Positions 34,546 through 46,744 of a stretch of 64,000 bases of DNA are shown in pieces. The notes beneath the pieces were generated by a model. That model did not search any database and was not told the origin of the DNA. It saw only the letters and a list, made by a program, of their open reading frames with translations. The DNA lies in contig BTPG01000003.1 of assembly GCA_036245525.1 (NCBI GenBank), positions 137,884,082 through 137,948,081 on the forward strand, in the 5' to 3' direction. This DNA is from Semisulcospira habei (lineage: Eukaryota; Mollusca; Gastropoda; Semisulcospiridae). A program made the position numbers and the translations under genes. How positions within the stretch are numbered: position 1 is the first letter of the stretch; the number at the start of each line of letters is the position of its first letter.

Positions 34546-37500
34546 GGGGGGGGGCGGGCTGGTACAAAATTGTTGCAGGATTTAAAGTGGTAACCCCATC
34601 ACTGCCGAGCAAAACTGAACCCTGCCCAACTGCAAGAGGTATAGATCCTCATGAGCCCCCGCAACTGTGGGGGCTCATGAGGATCTATTCCTCTTGCTGA
34701 AACCACTCTGTATCCATGTTCCTTTGACAGCTTGGGGTCTTTGAAGTTGAATTTATGATTTAAAAATACAATTGCATTTACTGGCAGTGAAGAGGTTCAA
34801 CTGACCTAACTCATTCACCCCAGATAATGACTTTTGCAAATTTTGAAGGCTCTCTAATGGCTGCATATTAGCTATCTCCTGTGACTCGCTCTGAAAATAT
34901 CTGTCTGTCAGCATGGTACACATGTTTTAGAACTGTGTGTCAGAATTTAAAGCTGTGCGTAATAGACACGTAGTTGTGCATTATGGCGGAACACCGAGGT
35001 GTGCTGGATTGTAATCACGTAAATCAGGTAACTCCTCACAAGCTGCATTTTGAACCTAGTAGCGTTTATTAATACTAATAATAGTCATGATGATTCCTGC
35101 AGCAGGAATCGCTGCAACAGAAAGTGTGCTGATGGACAGAGGGTTAAACAGCGTTGACTTGTAGATTGGATGACTCTGTTCTTGTTTCAGGGCCACTGCG
35201 CAGACGGCAGCAAAGTGAGCAAGGTCCACTCATATGAGCAGTGTTCTTTGAACAAGGATGCTGTGGCCAACCTCACCTCCACACTGCAGTCCATCCGAAA
35301 CGAAATGCAAGGCGACCTGGCTCTTTTCGCATATTCCTCGCAAATGTCCAGGTCGGTTTATTTGTGTGGTGATATTTGTGAGATGATCACACAATGGATT
35401 GTAAACAGTGTTTGCCTTAGAGCCTCTTAAAAAGTGTTTTTATCTTTTCTACATTTAGCATTCAAATTTGTTCATGCTATGTATAATTGACTACATGTAC
35501 ATAATTATCCTCCTGATTGCAGACTTCAAGTCGAGTCCTATCTTCACCAGTTGTTTATCGGCTGTCCTCATCTCAGCTGTATACCAAGGAACGCTCCAGT
35601 TACAGGTTAGGAGATTTTATCATTTGTTTTCTCAAAATACATTCCTGATGACATTACTAATAGGAATATCTACCTAGCTTACTTAATTTCAGCCTAAGAA
35701 CCTGTTGTGTTCCCACACAACCAGGGAGGCAACTCAGGGGACTGTAACCAGGGCCGTGAGTAGCCTCCCGTCCCTGCCCATCCGGTACGTGCCATGTGGT
35801 GTCACGCCAGTCATTTTACTTAGCTTACCGTGAATGGGTGTGTTCTAGCCTACAGGACCTTTGGCTGTGTACGGTGTGACCGGTTCTTTCAGGGCCGGTC
35901 GGCTTTGGATTACGTGTGTTCCCTTTGAGTACCTGTGTCCCTTTGGGTTACTTGTGTCTCTTGGATTACGTGGGTTCCTTGGATTTTTGTGGTGCCCCGT
36001 CGTTCCTTGGAGTTACGTGGTTGCGGACTGGGATTTATGCTGTGCCGTCTGGGACTTTACCTTCCCGACGGCGCATCCTGTGGGCCGTGTGACAGGTGCC
36101 CCTCCTCTTCCCCGCAGCCATAGCAAGGTAAGGCCTTGGTTCATGCCCGCGACTGGCCCTGGGACCGGGCGGTGGCTTCGACCGCGGGTGCTTTCGTGTT
36201 GCTCGTATGACTACTCGCGTCAACACTCAAACTCGTTTGACGGGGCCTCAGGGGCCCACGCCTAGTCGCCTTTCATGTCTGATATGTGTTGCAGCTGCCA
36301 AGTTCGTACCTGCCTCCAGTGTGGCGACTTCCAATGGCCGAGCGATAATCATGCGATCTGCCTCCCCTGTTCGGCTGTGCCTCCGACCACTCTTGTGATG
36401 TCTGCACTGCCTGGCTGGAGGAGTTATGGTCGCAGCTTTGGAGTTTCTACCAGCACGAGCACCCGATGCTGGTCCGTCATGGCGCCCCCCTCCTTGCTAG
36501 GAGAAGAGACTAGACACACCCACTCAGAGATTGGGGAGAGGACGACGCGTCAGGCCCGTATGTACACCTCAGGTCCCTCGGCTTAGTCTACCATAGAGGA
36601 GATCGGCCTACAGCGCGCCAGCCGCATCGAGGCCCATCCGCTTGTACCCCGCATTGTCACTACTGATACCCTGGGCCCTTACGTACTGCACAAAGACAAG
36701 CCTGCTCACTCCCTCCAGGAGTCTAGCCAGCAGTGAGCCAGCCTCTTCGAGGCCCGCCCGCAGCGACCTATGTCGCCTCGTCCTATGACCACTGGCAGGT
36801 CGGACAGATCGCACGACGACAGGAGCACCGTGCGCCCCCGCTCGTTGGACGTGACCACCAGGAAGGACCGTGATATGCGACGCAGCAGCAGACGCAGCCC
36901 CCAGACTTCCTCGTCCACCTCTCGCTCGGCGACTTCACATGACTCAAGGCCGCGTCCACCCTTTTGCTCACCTCTCCTCGCCGGCCCCGTCACCCTCTGC
37001 CTCGGGACGCCTTGGGAGGACATCATCTGTTTGGACCCGACAGCCTCGCTCTCCCCGTCGCAGTCGCTTCCCCCGGGATAGATGGCCAGTATGCTCCAGC
37101 GCCGTCTCGCCCCGTCGACCCCCCCAGGCGCGCCTCGCCCCTTGCCTCACCCCTCCTTCAGCGGAGAAGCTCCCGGGTGAGTTGTCCCCATCCTTCCCCC
37201 AGCTCCGGACGTCATGGCGTTGCTAGCGAGGCCCTGGCTCCCACGTCTCTTCCCGGAACGGCTCCCGGTCCCCCTGCCGGTCGACTCGCCCCCCTGACGA
37301 CGATGAGACCCTGAGTTTGCTGCCAGATGACTCTGTCTCTGCCCCCCTCGGCACGGACAGTCGCTCCCCCTCGCCTTGCTCGCATTCTCTGGTCCACCCT
37401 GCGGGTCCGAGGCCGGAGACTCTCCGCTCCCTGGATGAAGCGGCTCGTCTGATTGCGGCCTGTCTTCCCGTGGATGCCGCCCCCCCCCGCTCAAGAGGAA

Positions 37501-40500
37501 GGCCCCCGCCTTTGTCGACGCCGGCCGTCAGGTCAAGAAATTCAAGTTGCTCCCCCAGCCCCCAGGCTTTCGGACCTCGCCGACGCCTTCTCCGCGCAGC
37601 TGCAACGGGGTTACTTCCGTGAGTCCGACTTCTTCACCGACCGTAGGTGGCCAGCTGGCCTCGACATCGCCTTCCACCAGGACTGGTATGCAGGGCATTC
37701 CCAGGCCTTTTCCTGTCCCCTACCTGCGGTGGATCCTCCGGCGCAAGTACAGGCAGGCGGCTCCGGACAGTTGCGGCATAGCATTCCTCGTGGCTTGGAC
37801 AAGACGGTGTCCCTTATCCGCGACGCCTTGGCTTGCTCAGGTTTCTCCTGACTCAAGCGTTCGTCCGTCGCGTCGAGGACGCCTGGCGCCCATCCATCTC
37901 ACCCCTGTTGGGAGACCTCACTCTTGCGGTAGTGGCTAACCGGGTAACGTATCACTCATCTGTCAACACCATGGCCGCCGCCTCAAACTGTGACGATGTG
38001 TCGAGATGCCCTGCTACAAGCCTGTCGTGGCCTGCCCCCCGAGGTGAAGATGCAGCTCTGTCGCACCCCCCCCCCCCCCGGCAGCCCCCTCCTCTTTGGC
38101 CCCACCTGGCAGGCGGTGAAGGACACAAGCAAGGACCTCTGGCCCCGCAGCGCCGCTCCTCCCGGCTTTCTGGCAGCCCACAAGGCTGTGGGTCACACCC
38201 TGCAGTCCGTCAAGACCCACTGCCCCCCCCTCCCCCCCCCCCCCCCCCCCCCACCCTGCCGCTCGTCCCCGGGCCCCCCCCCCCCCCCCTGTACCTCTGC
38301 TTTCAGCCGCTCCCGACCTGTCCGGACCCCGGCTCCCGCTTGGCCCAAGCCCGCCCGCCGCCCGGGGCGCAAGAGGGCCCCCTGGCTCCCCCCCGCTGCA
38401 GGCCCCGCCGACCACCTCGGGGTCTCCAATCAGCGGGAGGCTCGCTCTCCGCAGCAAAGTGTGGCACTCGTTGCTGCCGGGCGACCCCTGGGTCCTCACC
38501 ACCATCTCCGAGGGCCTCCTGATCACCTTTCGCTCCCCGCCGCTGCTGCGACGCTCTCCCCTGTGGACCGGGATACCGCTCTATAACATCAAAGCCGACG
38601 CCCTTCGCGTCAAGGTCGCCGCTCTACTGCAGAAGGCCACCACGGAAGTAGTAGCGCGGCACGACTCCCCAGCCTTCTACAGCTGCCTCTTCGTGGTACC
38701 CAAGCCAGGCGGCGCTCTACCCTGTGGACCGGGATACCGCTCTATAAGATCAAAGCCGACGGGTCGCCGCTCTATTGCAGAAGGCCGCCACGGAAGTAGT
38801 AGCGCGGCACGACTCCCCAGCCTTCTATAGCTGCCTCTTCGTGGTACCCAAGCCAGGCGGCAAGTGGTGTCCCGTCATCGCTCTCTCGGCCCTGAACAGG
38901 TACATCGCAGCCCCAGCCTTCACATGGAGACAGCCAGGGCCCTCAGGCCGCCGTGCAGCCCATGGGTTTCGCTGTCAGTCTAGACATGTCCGACGCATAT
39001 CTCCACGTCCCCATGCACCCCTCCTCCCGACGGTACCTGCGCTTCGCCTTCGTCGGCGTGGTCTACCAGTTTTGGGCCCTGGCGTTCGGTCTCAACCTCA
39101 GCCCGTGGGTCTTCACACGCATCATGGACGCGGTCATCGCCAAGGCCAGACAGTCGTCCGCCAGTCTGACCTTGAAACTATTTGAAAGACTTCCTCCTGG
39201 GGAACCAGTCGGAGGCCACCCTAGTGACGGACAGAGAGGCACTGCTCCTGTTATTGACTCGGCTTGGCTTCCTGGTCAACGCGGGCAAGTGGATCTCACG
39301 CCCTTCTGCCGGTTTATGCACCTCGGCATGGAGTTTGCGACCGACCTCAACCGAGTGAGAGTGCCAGATCCTCGGATCTAGACGTTGGCCGCCCTGGCCC
39401 AGCAGCTGGCCCCACAGTTTGGCTCCAGCTCCTCGGCCTGTTGTATGCCGCAGCGGATCTCCTGCCACTCGGCCATCTGTACTCCCGGCCTCTCTAGTTG
39501 CATCTGCTTCTCCACTGGCGGCCTCCCTCCGGCAACCTCACTGCCCCAGTACCTGTTCCTCCGATGCTTCGACTGCATCTGCTGCGCGGGACGGACCACT
39601 CGTGCCTCGTGTCGGGAGTACCGCTTGCCTCACCCCCTCCCCAGCTGTCGCTCTGCGTGGATGCAAGACTCGCTGGGTGGGGCGCACACCTGCTACCAAT
39701 AATCCTCACGACAACCGGCCGCTCGCCTCCGGACCTTGCAGACAGGCACATCGTCTGGGTGGAACTGAACGCGGTTTGGCAAGCCCTCCTCACGTGGGGG
39801 TCTCGGCTCCGACAGCAGGAGCTCCTCATCCTCTTGGAAAACTCCACGGTGGTCTCCTACATCCAGAAGCAGGGTGGGACCAGGAGTCTACCTGGCAGTG
39901 AGCCAGTCTCATCAAGGCCCACCCGCAGCGACCTTCATCACATCGTCCTGTGACCGCAGGCAGACCTGACAAGCCGCACGACGCCCCTGCTCTTCGGATT
40001 ACTCCTAGGATGTACCGGGATGCGCAGTGCGACAGACAGACGCAGCCTCCGGCCGCAATGATTGTCCGACACGCCCTGACGTACCTCACAAGTTCAAGCC
40101 CGCGCCCTCCCCCAGGGAGTTTACCTGGAAGCGCGTCAGCCTCATCGAGGCCCACCCGCTTTACCCCCCGTTGCGGTGACTGACACAAAGCTGCAGTTAT
40201 CCCACTTGCGAAGACGCGCACACTGGGCCCTGATGTGCCTCACAGGATCGAGACCGCTCACTCCCCCAGGAAGTCTAGCCAGCAGCGTGCCAGCCTCATC
40301 GAGGCCCGCCCGCTTTACCCCCTATTGCGGCGACTGACACGCAGGACTAGCCCGCTCACTCCCCCAGGGAGTCTAGCCGACAGAGTGCCCGCCTCCTTGA
40401 GGCCGACCTGCAGCACCCGCTGCCGCACCCATCCCATGCCTGCCGGCAAATTGGATAAGAAGCATGATGTCGAGAGCTCCCCGCATGAGGCGATCGTGAC

Positions 40501-43500
40501 AGCCCACAGACCCTCGACCAGGCGCGTCTATGAGGGAAAGTGGCGAGGCCTTCGTTCCTGGTCCACTGACCAGCACCTCTCCCCCACCGAACTGACTACC
40601 CCTCAGCTCGCCGAGTTCTTCCTCTGGCTCTTCGGTGACCAGGCATTAGATCCCATTACGATCAGGGGGTACCTGTCCATGAGTGCTGACACATATCGCC
40701 ACATCGGCCGCTCGGACCCTGGCGAATGCAAGACCTCGTCGACCTTATGGCCCATTTGGCCTCCAGCGCTGGGTCCCACGCTCGCTGATTCCAAGCTGGG
40801 ACCTACCCTGGGTACTTACGGGGCTGAATTCAGACCAATTCGAACCGCTCCCCTTGTCCCGGTTTGCAGACGTTACTCGGAAGACCTGCTTCCTGTTGGC
40901 CCTCGCCACGATGGCCTGAGTAAGCGAACTGCCTGCAGTTCAGGACGGATGGCTCCGTGTAGCTCCTCACGACCCTTCCTTCCTCGCCAAGACTAGGTCT
41001 CCCTTGACCGCGCCCCAGGTGATCACCATTCGGCTGCTGGAAGGGGTGAGCTTCCACGGGAGACCAGACAGCAAGATCCGGTGCGCGCCCTGCGCGTCTA
41101 TCTATGCCGATCCATGCCTTTCCGGAGGGGACGGTCCCGCCTCTTTCTGCCATTGGCCCCAGGCAGAACTGATTTTTCGGCCCAGACAATATCTTCCTGG
41201 CTACGCTGGGTCATCCGGTCCGCCTACCAGGACCTCTCCCCAGAGGGAGCTAAAAGGCTAAGGATCCACGCACACGAGTTTAGAGCCATGGCCACGAGCG
41301 TCGCCTTCGACCGCAACTGTGCCATCAGAGACATCGTGGCAGAATCAACCTTTGCCCGCTTCTACCTCCGGGATCTAGCAGGCCAGCGAGACTACCTCGC
41401 ACTGGTGGGGGACATCGCCGCTGCGCAACACTCCCTCCCGGCGCCAGAGGCGCCATAAGTATTACTTAGCTGAAATTGTCGGGAGTTTGCTCTTGAGAGG
41501 GCGGCTCTGGCTGGGCCCTTACACAGGGGGTAATAGTATGGGCAGCACCCTCCTCTTCTTCGTAATTCTTCCTATTAGTAATGTCATCTGGAATGTATTT
41601 TGAGAAAACAAATGAATTTTTTCTAAAATGTATTTTTTCGAAAAATACTTACCGATGACATTACTCGAAGGACCCTCCCACCTGCCCAGCTTGCTGCTGG
41701 TAAGCTAAGCATTTCCGACTGGCGTGACACCACGTGGTACGTACCGGATGGGCAGGGATGGGAGGCTAGTCACGGCCCTGGTTACAGTCCCCTGAGTTGC
41801 CTCCCTGGTTGTGTGGGAACACAACAGGTTCTTAGGCTGAAATTAAGTAAGCTAGGTAGATAATCCTATTAGTAATGTCATCGGTAAGTATTTTTCAAAG
41901 AAATACATAATAGAGAAAAATTCATTTTTTTTTGTTATGTGAGCCCAGGGCTTATGTTTTTGTTCTATTTGTGTTTTACTTTGTGCTTGCTTTCTTCCGT
42001 GATTTTCAGTGAGAGCATGATTTTTCTTGAGAATTAGTCGGCTCCAGAGTCAACAACAAAAGCAACAACAAAAAAAAAAAAAATAAATAAAAGAAAAGAA
42101 ATAAAAGATGTGCAAATTTGGTTGCTTTTTAAATCCATGATGTGTCTGCTACTATGCAGCAGATGAAAGAAGCTATCAAAATCTCATGGAAGATACTGCT
42201 CAGCACGACTCAGAAGCGCTCGGTTTGTTAACATTCCCCACTGCTTTTGCTTTGCATAAATGATGTCTGTTTCTTATCCACTCTTTTCTTTTAGTTATGA
42301 GATACATGTATGATCAGTAAATGAGTGATCCAAGATGTCTCACAGAGATTTTGTGTGAAAAACTCTGCAATTGTTAGTTTGGCCAGTGGGAGCCTTCATT
42401 TTGCATCCAGTGTACGCAAGAGAAAAAAGTCACAATCCATTTAACTCCAAGGCCACATTTCCCAAATTTTAGATGTGTCGCCCAACAACTATGTACCAGT
42501 TGCAGGAGATGGATCAACCATGATAATTCAACCCCCACCCGGGTCTGCCTTGGGGGAGTTGGGTGGGGTTAACTACTTTTTAGTTCCCAGGGTCACCCTG
42601 GTCAGCCCCACAGGGTGGGTTTTCCTCTCTATTCTGGGGGCATGTGTTTCTGTCTACCCTTTGTCCTTTCACCTGTATTTTCCTTTTAAAACTCTCCCTA
42701 CTGTCTGCACTGCCTGTAGCTCTTGATATTGGATGTGTGTTGCTAAATGGTCTTGGCTTTATTTAGGCCCCGTGTCTTAGGTTTATTTAACGTATTGGAC
42801 CGGCTGGCGACATACATTCAATGTTCTGTTTAGGGTTTTTTTCACAAGCAGTGCAGGCACGTCCTGAGAAAGCCTTGTTGCTGTCGGGACGTTAAGCAAT
42901 GTACCATCAATCAATCATGATAATTCAAGGGTAGTGTCAGATTAGCTTGGCGCCTGATGATGTCAAGGTAATCCGGCTTTACCCTTGAATTATGGTCAAT
43001 TTATCACCTGTAGCTCATCAGGGTTGAGTGGGTTAAACGTTTGTTTTACTTTGTTTTTCAGCGACGGAGTACACTGGAGAAGATGTACTGCGAGAGGTGG
43101 AGAAACTGAAGGAATGTATTTCTGTCTTGTTTGCCTTTCATCGGCGCCCCACCCTGGACTCAGAGTTTGTGGACAACACTCGCAAGTGGACTGAGAGACT
43201 GGTATTGTTTTTGTTTCCTCAAAATACATTACCGATGACATGACTATGTGGAAGTGTCTACTACTTACTCAATTTTAGCCTAAGAATCTGTTGTGTTACA
43301 AAACAACCTGGGAGGCACTCGGGGAACCCCCAGAGGGGCTGAGAGCTGTCTCCCGTTACTGCCCATCCGGTTCCGAGTCATGTGGTGACCAACCAGTCAT
43401 GCTACTTAGCTCACGCTGTGCAGACGTGTTTTCGGTTAGCCTATGGACTTGACTTTGCTTGGTGCGACCGGTTTGCTTCGCCAGTCTTCTGGACTTCTTG

Positions 43501-46500
43501 TTTGGACTTCTGCCTGCGCCCTGTATGGGTGTGCTTTGTTCCCTGAGCGTTCGGCTGCTGCCCTCTCCTGCACCTTGGATTGCTTGGACTTCTCGGTGCT
43601 GTTTGCACTGAGGGTGATATAGAGGTTTCTTCCCCCGTCCCCGTGCTGGCAGAGAGGTAAGGTAGCTGTGTTAACCCTCGGCTGGCTCCCGGGCTGGGCG
43701 CTGGTTCGAGCAGAGGCACATCATTCTTCTTCTTTGCTGTTTCTTTTGCGCCAAACGCTCGACTTAGCTTGGCGGGGCCCCACGTGCCCGCGCCCACTCA
43801 CCTTTCAGGCTGATTGGTGTTACAGGATCTGGCGCTTACCTGCTTGCTTGTACCTTTGTTGTTCTTTTGTGGTACTATTATGCGTCGAGGGCTCCCTTAG
43901 CTTGGTGGGGCCCATGTGCCCGAGCCCATGCGCCTTTTACGTTGATAAATGTTGCAGTGCCAGACGCTTCCTACATGCTTGTCTTTCTCGTGACATTCTG
44001 CATCGAATGCTCGCTTTAGCTTGGCGGGGCCCCATGTACCATTATGTTTTGAAGGCTCGCCTTAGCTGGGCAGGACCCCACAGGCCCTCGCCCACTTGCC
44101 TCCGTGTGTGATATATGTTGCAGTTGCAATGCGGCAGGTTTCAATGGCCGTCGGACAACCATGAGGTCTGTCTCTCCTGCGCCGGATGCGCCTCCAACCA
44201 CACTTGCGACACCTGCTCCACCTGGCCTGAGCTGCGCTGGTCACAGTTATGGAGCTTTACAGATGCGAGCACCCGGCACCAGTGTGTGATCCTTCTCCAG
44301 TTGAGGCGCCATCCTTCTTGGCCAGAGCAGTGACCGCACGAGACCACACCGACCTTGTGGAACTGACGCCACACCGGACGCGTGAGCCTAGCGCTCCTAG
44401 CAGGACTGCTCTCAACGCGATCGCTTCCAGGAGGGAGCCCGCCCGGACAAAGCCTGCTGGTTCCTATGGGGTGCCTATTTGCTGGCAGAGAGCCCGCCTC
44501 ACTGAGCCCGGCTCTGAGAGACGCGCCACGCGCCGTCTCATGTCCGCTGTCAGTCCTCGCTCGTCTCCGATTGGAAGCCCGCTGACTCTTACGGGGAGTC
44601 GTTTAGCCGGCAGATAGCCTGCCTCACTGAGCCCAGCTCGCAGAGACCAGTGCCAAGAGAGAAGAGCGCGACCACAAGCCCCCTTACGGATGCACGCCGA
44701 GCCGGACACGGGAGCCCAGCGCTCCTAGCAGGACTGCATTCAATGCGACAAGCTCCGCGGAGGGAGACCGCCTGGACAAAGCCCGCTGGTTTTTACAGGG
44801 AGCCATTTAGCCGGCAGAGCACCCGCCTCACTGAGCCCGGCCTCCTGGGATGAGCTACGCGCCGTCCTGTGTCCACTGTCAATCCTTATTGTCTCTACTC
44901 GGAAAGCTCGCTGACTCTTACGGGGAGTCGTTAGCCGGCAGAGAGCCCGGCTCGCAGAGAACAGTGTCCACTCGCACGAGGACTTCAGGTAGTTCGGAGC
45001 CCTCTCACTCCTCCAGCAGCTCCAGATGCTCGCGCTCACCTGTGGACGAGCTCAGGATAGACTGCGTTGCATGTCACTCCAGCGGACGCAGCCCTTGACC
45101 AGTCTCGTGCTTCGGTTCCGCGGCCGTATACATGTTCGTCTTGTGCTGCTCGCCTCGCCCGCCGCGTGCCTGGCGCCTTCGCCACTTCGGTGTTTGAGTA
45201 GGAGCTCTCGAAAGGAAACAAAGGAGGTCCTGCTGCCCCCCACCAGTGCTTCGTGCAGAGCTTCCTCGTCCTGCGCGGACCATGGAGCCTAATTGCAGCC
45301 GACGGGATTCGCCACCCAGCACAGCACCAAGAGCCCAATTATACCCTTCGATCGTCAGTAGGGAAATGGGCCAGGCAGGGGTTCGTCACCCTAGGTTTTA
45401 GTAAGGCCTTGGATAGGATAAGCCACTTGGTAAGTAAAGTTCGGGGCCCAGAGATAGAGAGGGGCGCCGCAGGCGTTCCACTGGCGATGGTAGCCTCCTT
45501 CGGGATACGACTGGTGTGGTCAGTTCCATGAGCCTTTGTATGAAGAGTTCTAAGAGACGGCGGAACCCTGAAGCACAGACTTACCACAGGGTTCGATCTT
45601 CACGATCGAAGGAATGGTCACAGCATGTGGAGTCTACACGTGGCAGGGACTGTAATCGTGTGGACGTCCCGTCTCCTCGCTCCTCACCGTCAGATCGACG
45701 CAACGGACTTCAGAGGTTCCAGCTAGGTGCAGCAGTTCCTCAGACCGGTTGGGCAGCCATCGCTCTGCTGTGGAGTCGCAGGTTCGGCGACAGCAGGATG
45801 GCGCATGGCAGTTTCTGTTCTCGTGATGATGTCTCATTTTCCCTCTCCTCTTCGCCGGCAGGCGGACAAGTTCGAGTGTGGCGAGGCACGGACTTCGTCT
45901 AGACTCCGGGCTTCGGAGACTCCAGATAGGAGCTTCTGTCCTTGGGACCAGTCTGGCAGGGATCACGCGTCCACAGGCACAGTACAACGTCAGCTCCGGG
46001 CTCTCAGACACCATTGGGCGGAGGCGCCTTCACGGGGACACCGACGCAGCCGCCGGCGAACCGCCCCAGCTCGTTGAGTCGTTGGCAGGGACGGCGCTTA
46101 CATGGAGACGCAGCTCCGACGTCAGCAGGGGTCCACTCACATGACGACCGATGGATGGAGCATAGCTGCCAACCCTCCCGATTTTTTCGGGAATTTCCCG
46201 ATTTTTTTTCAAGTCCCGATTTTCCGGTTTTTGGTACATTTTTCCCGATTTTCAGATTTTCATGCTTTGTTTTAAAATTTGAGGCATTTTGGCGTACCGC
46301 TCCCGGTCAAGCGCCTGTAGTTGAGAGCCTGCCGCTATACTGTACCGCTAAGCTTTCGGGGACCCAAAGCCAGTCTTGATTACGCATGCGCAGCAAATTT
46401 GCATCCATTCTGTGTTTGTTCCGGTTCCTTCGGAATTGCCCTGGTGTGGAGCACATGCTTAGCGATTTTCACAAGTGTTATTTTCGATTTTCAAGAAAAT

Positions 46501-46705
46501 GATGCCTCCAAAGAAGCAGAAGTGGTTGGTGAAGTTCCATCCAGACTACAAGCGTTCCTTGCATCGACGAATCGAGAAAGGGCTAACACTTTGCCTTTTG
46601 TAAAATGTGCCCGGGCAGACATAAACATTGCTGCACAGTAAACCTAGGCGGGCTGACGCACACTGTGTTTGATTATTCGACTGGAGCAAGGTGCATACCC
46701 CCCCT

Positions 46706-46744
<39 letters not shown>

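Larger units (their letters stand above)
35623..41927 (+). mobile_element. DIRS-like tyrosine-recombinase retrotransposon D1
   Basis: 6.3 kb, sense orientation in EPG5 intron 6. Inverted terminal repeats 35623-35829 and 41699-41927. An internal complementary region (41571-41666) reads as the inverse of both outer ends joined. TTT occurs at each boundary and no target duplication is seen, as expected for recombinase-mediated integration. Coding remnants run gag, RT, RNase H, recombinase. It is dead: many gag frameshifts, a duplicated RT segment, a lost YLDD region, and gag-type repeats in place of the end of RNase H. No methyltransferase-like ORF was recognised. Confidence 0.9.

Noticed and set aside
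35950..36120. Separate gene upstream of D1 gag
   Set aside because: Corresponding leader segments occur in D2-D5 between the ITR and the gag mini-exon, so this is element leader, not a host gene.
36608..39599. Long minus-strand open frames within D1
   Set aside because: They mirror the GC-rich sense coding sequence and carry no domain; the sense strand has the RT, RNase H and recombinase motifs.
44124..46152. Host zinc-finger gene in EPG5 intron 8
   Set aside because: The Cys-rich segment and cassettes recur in each DIRS-like element at the same relative position, so it is gag.
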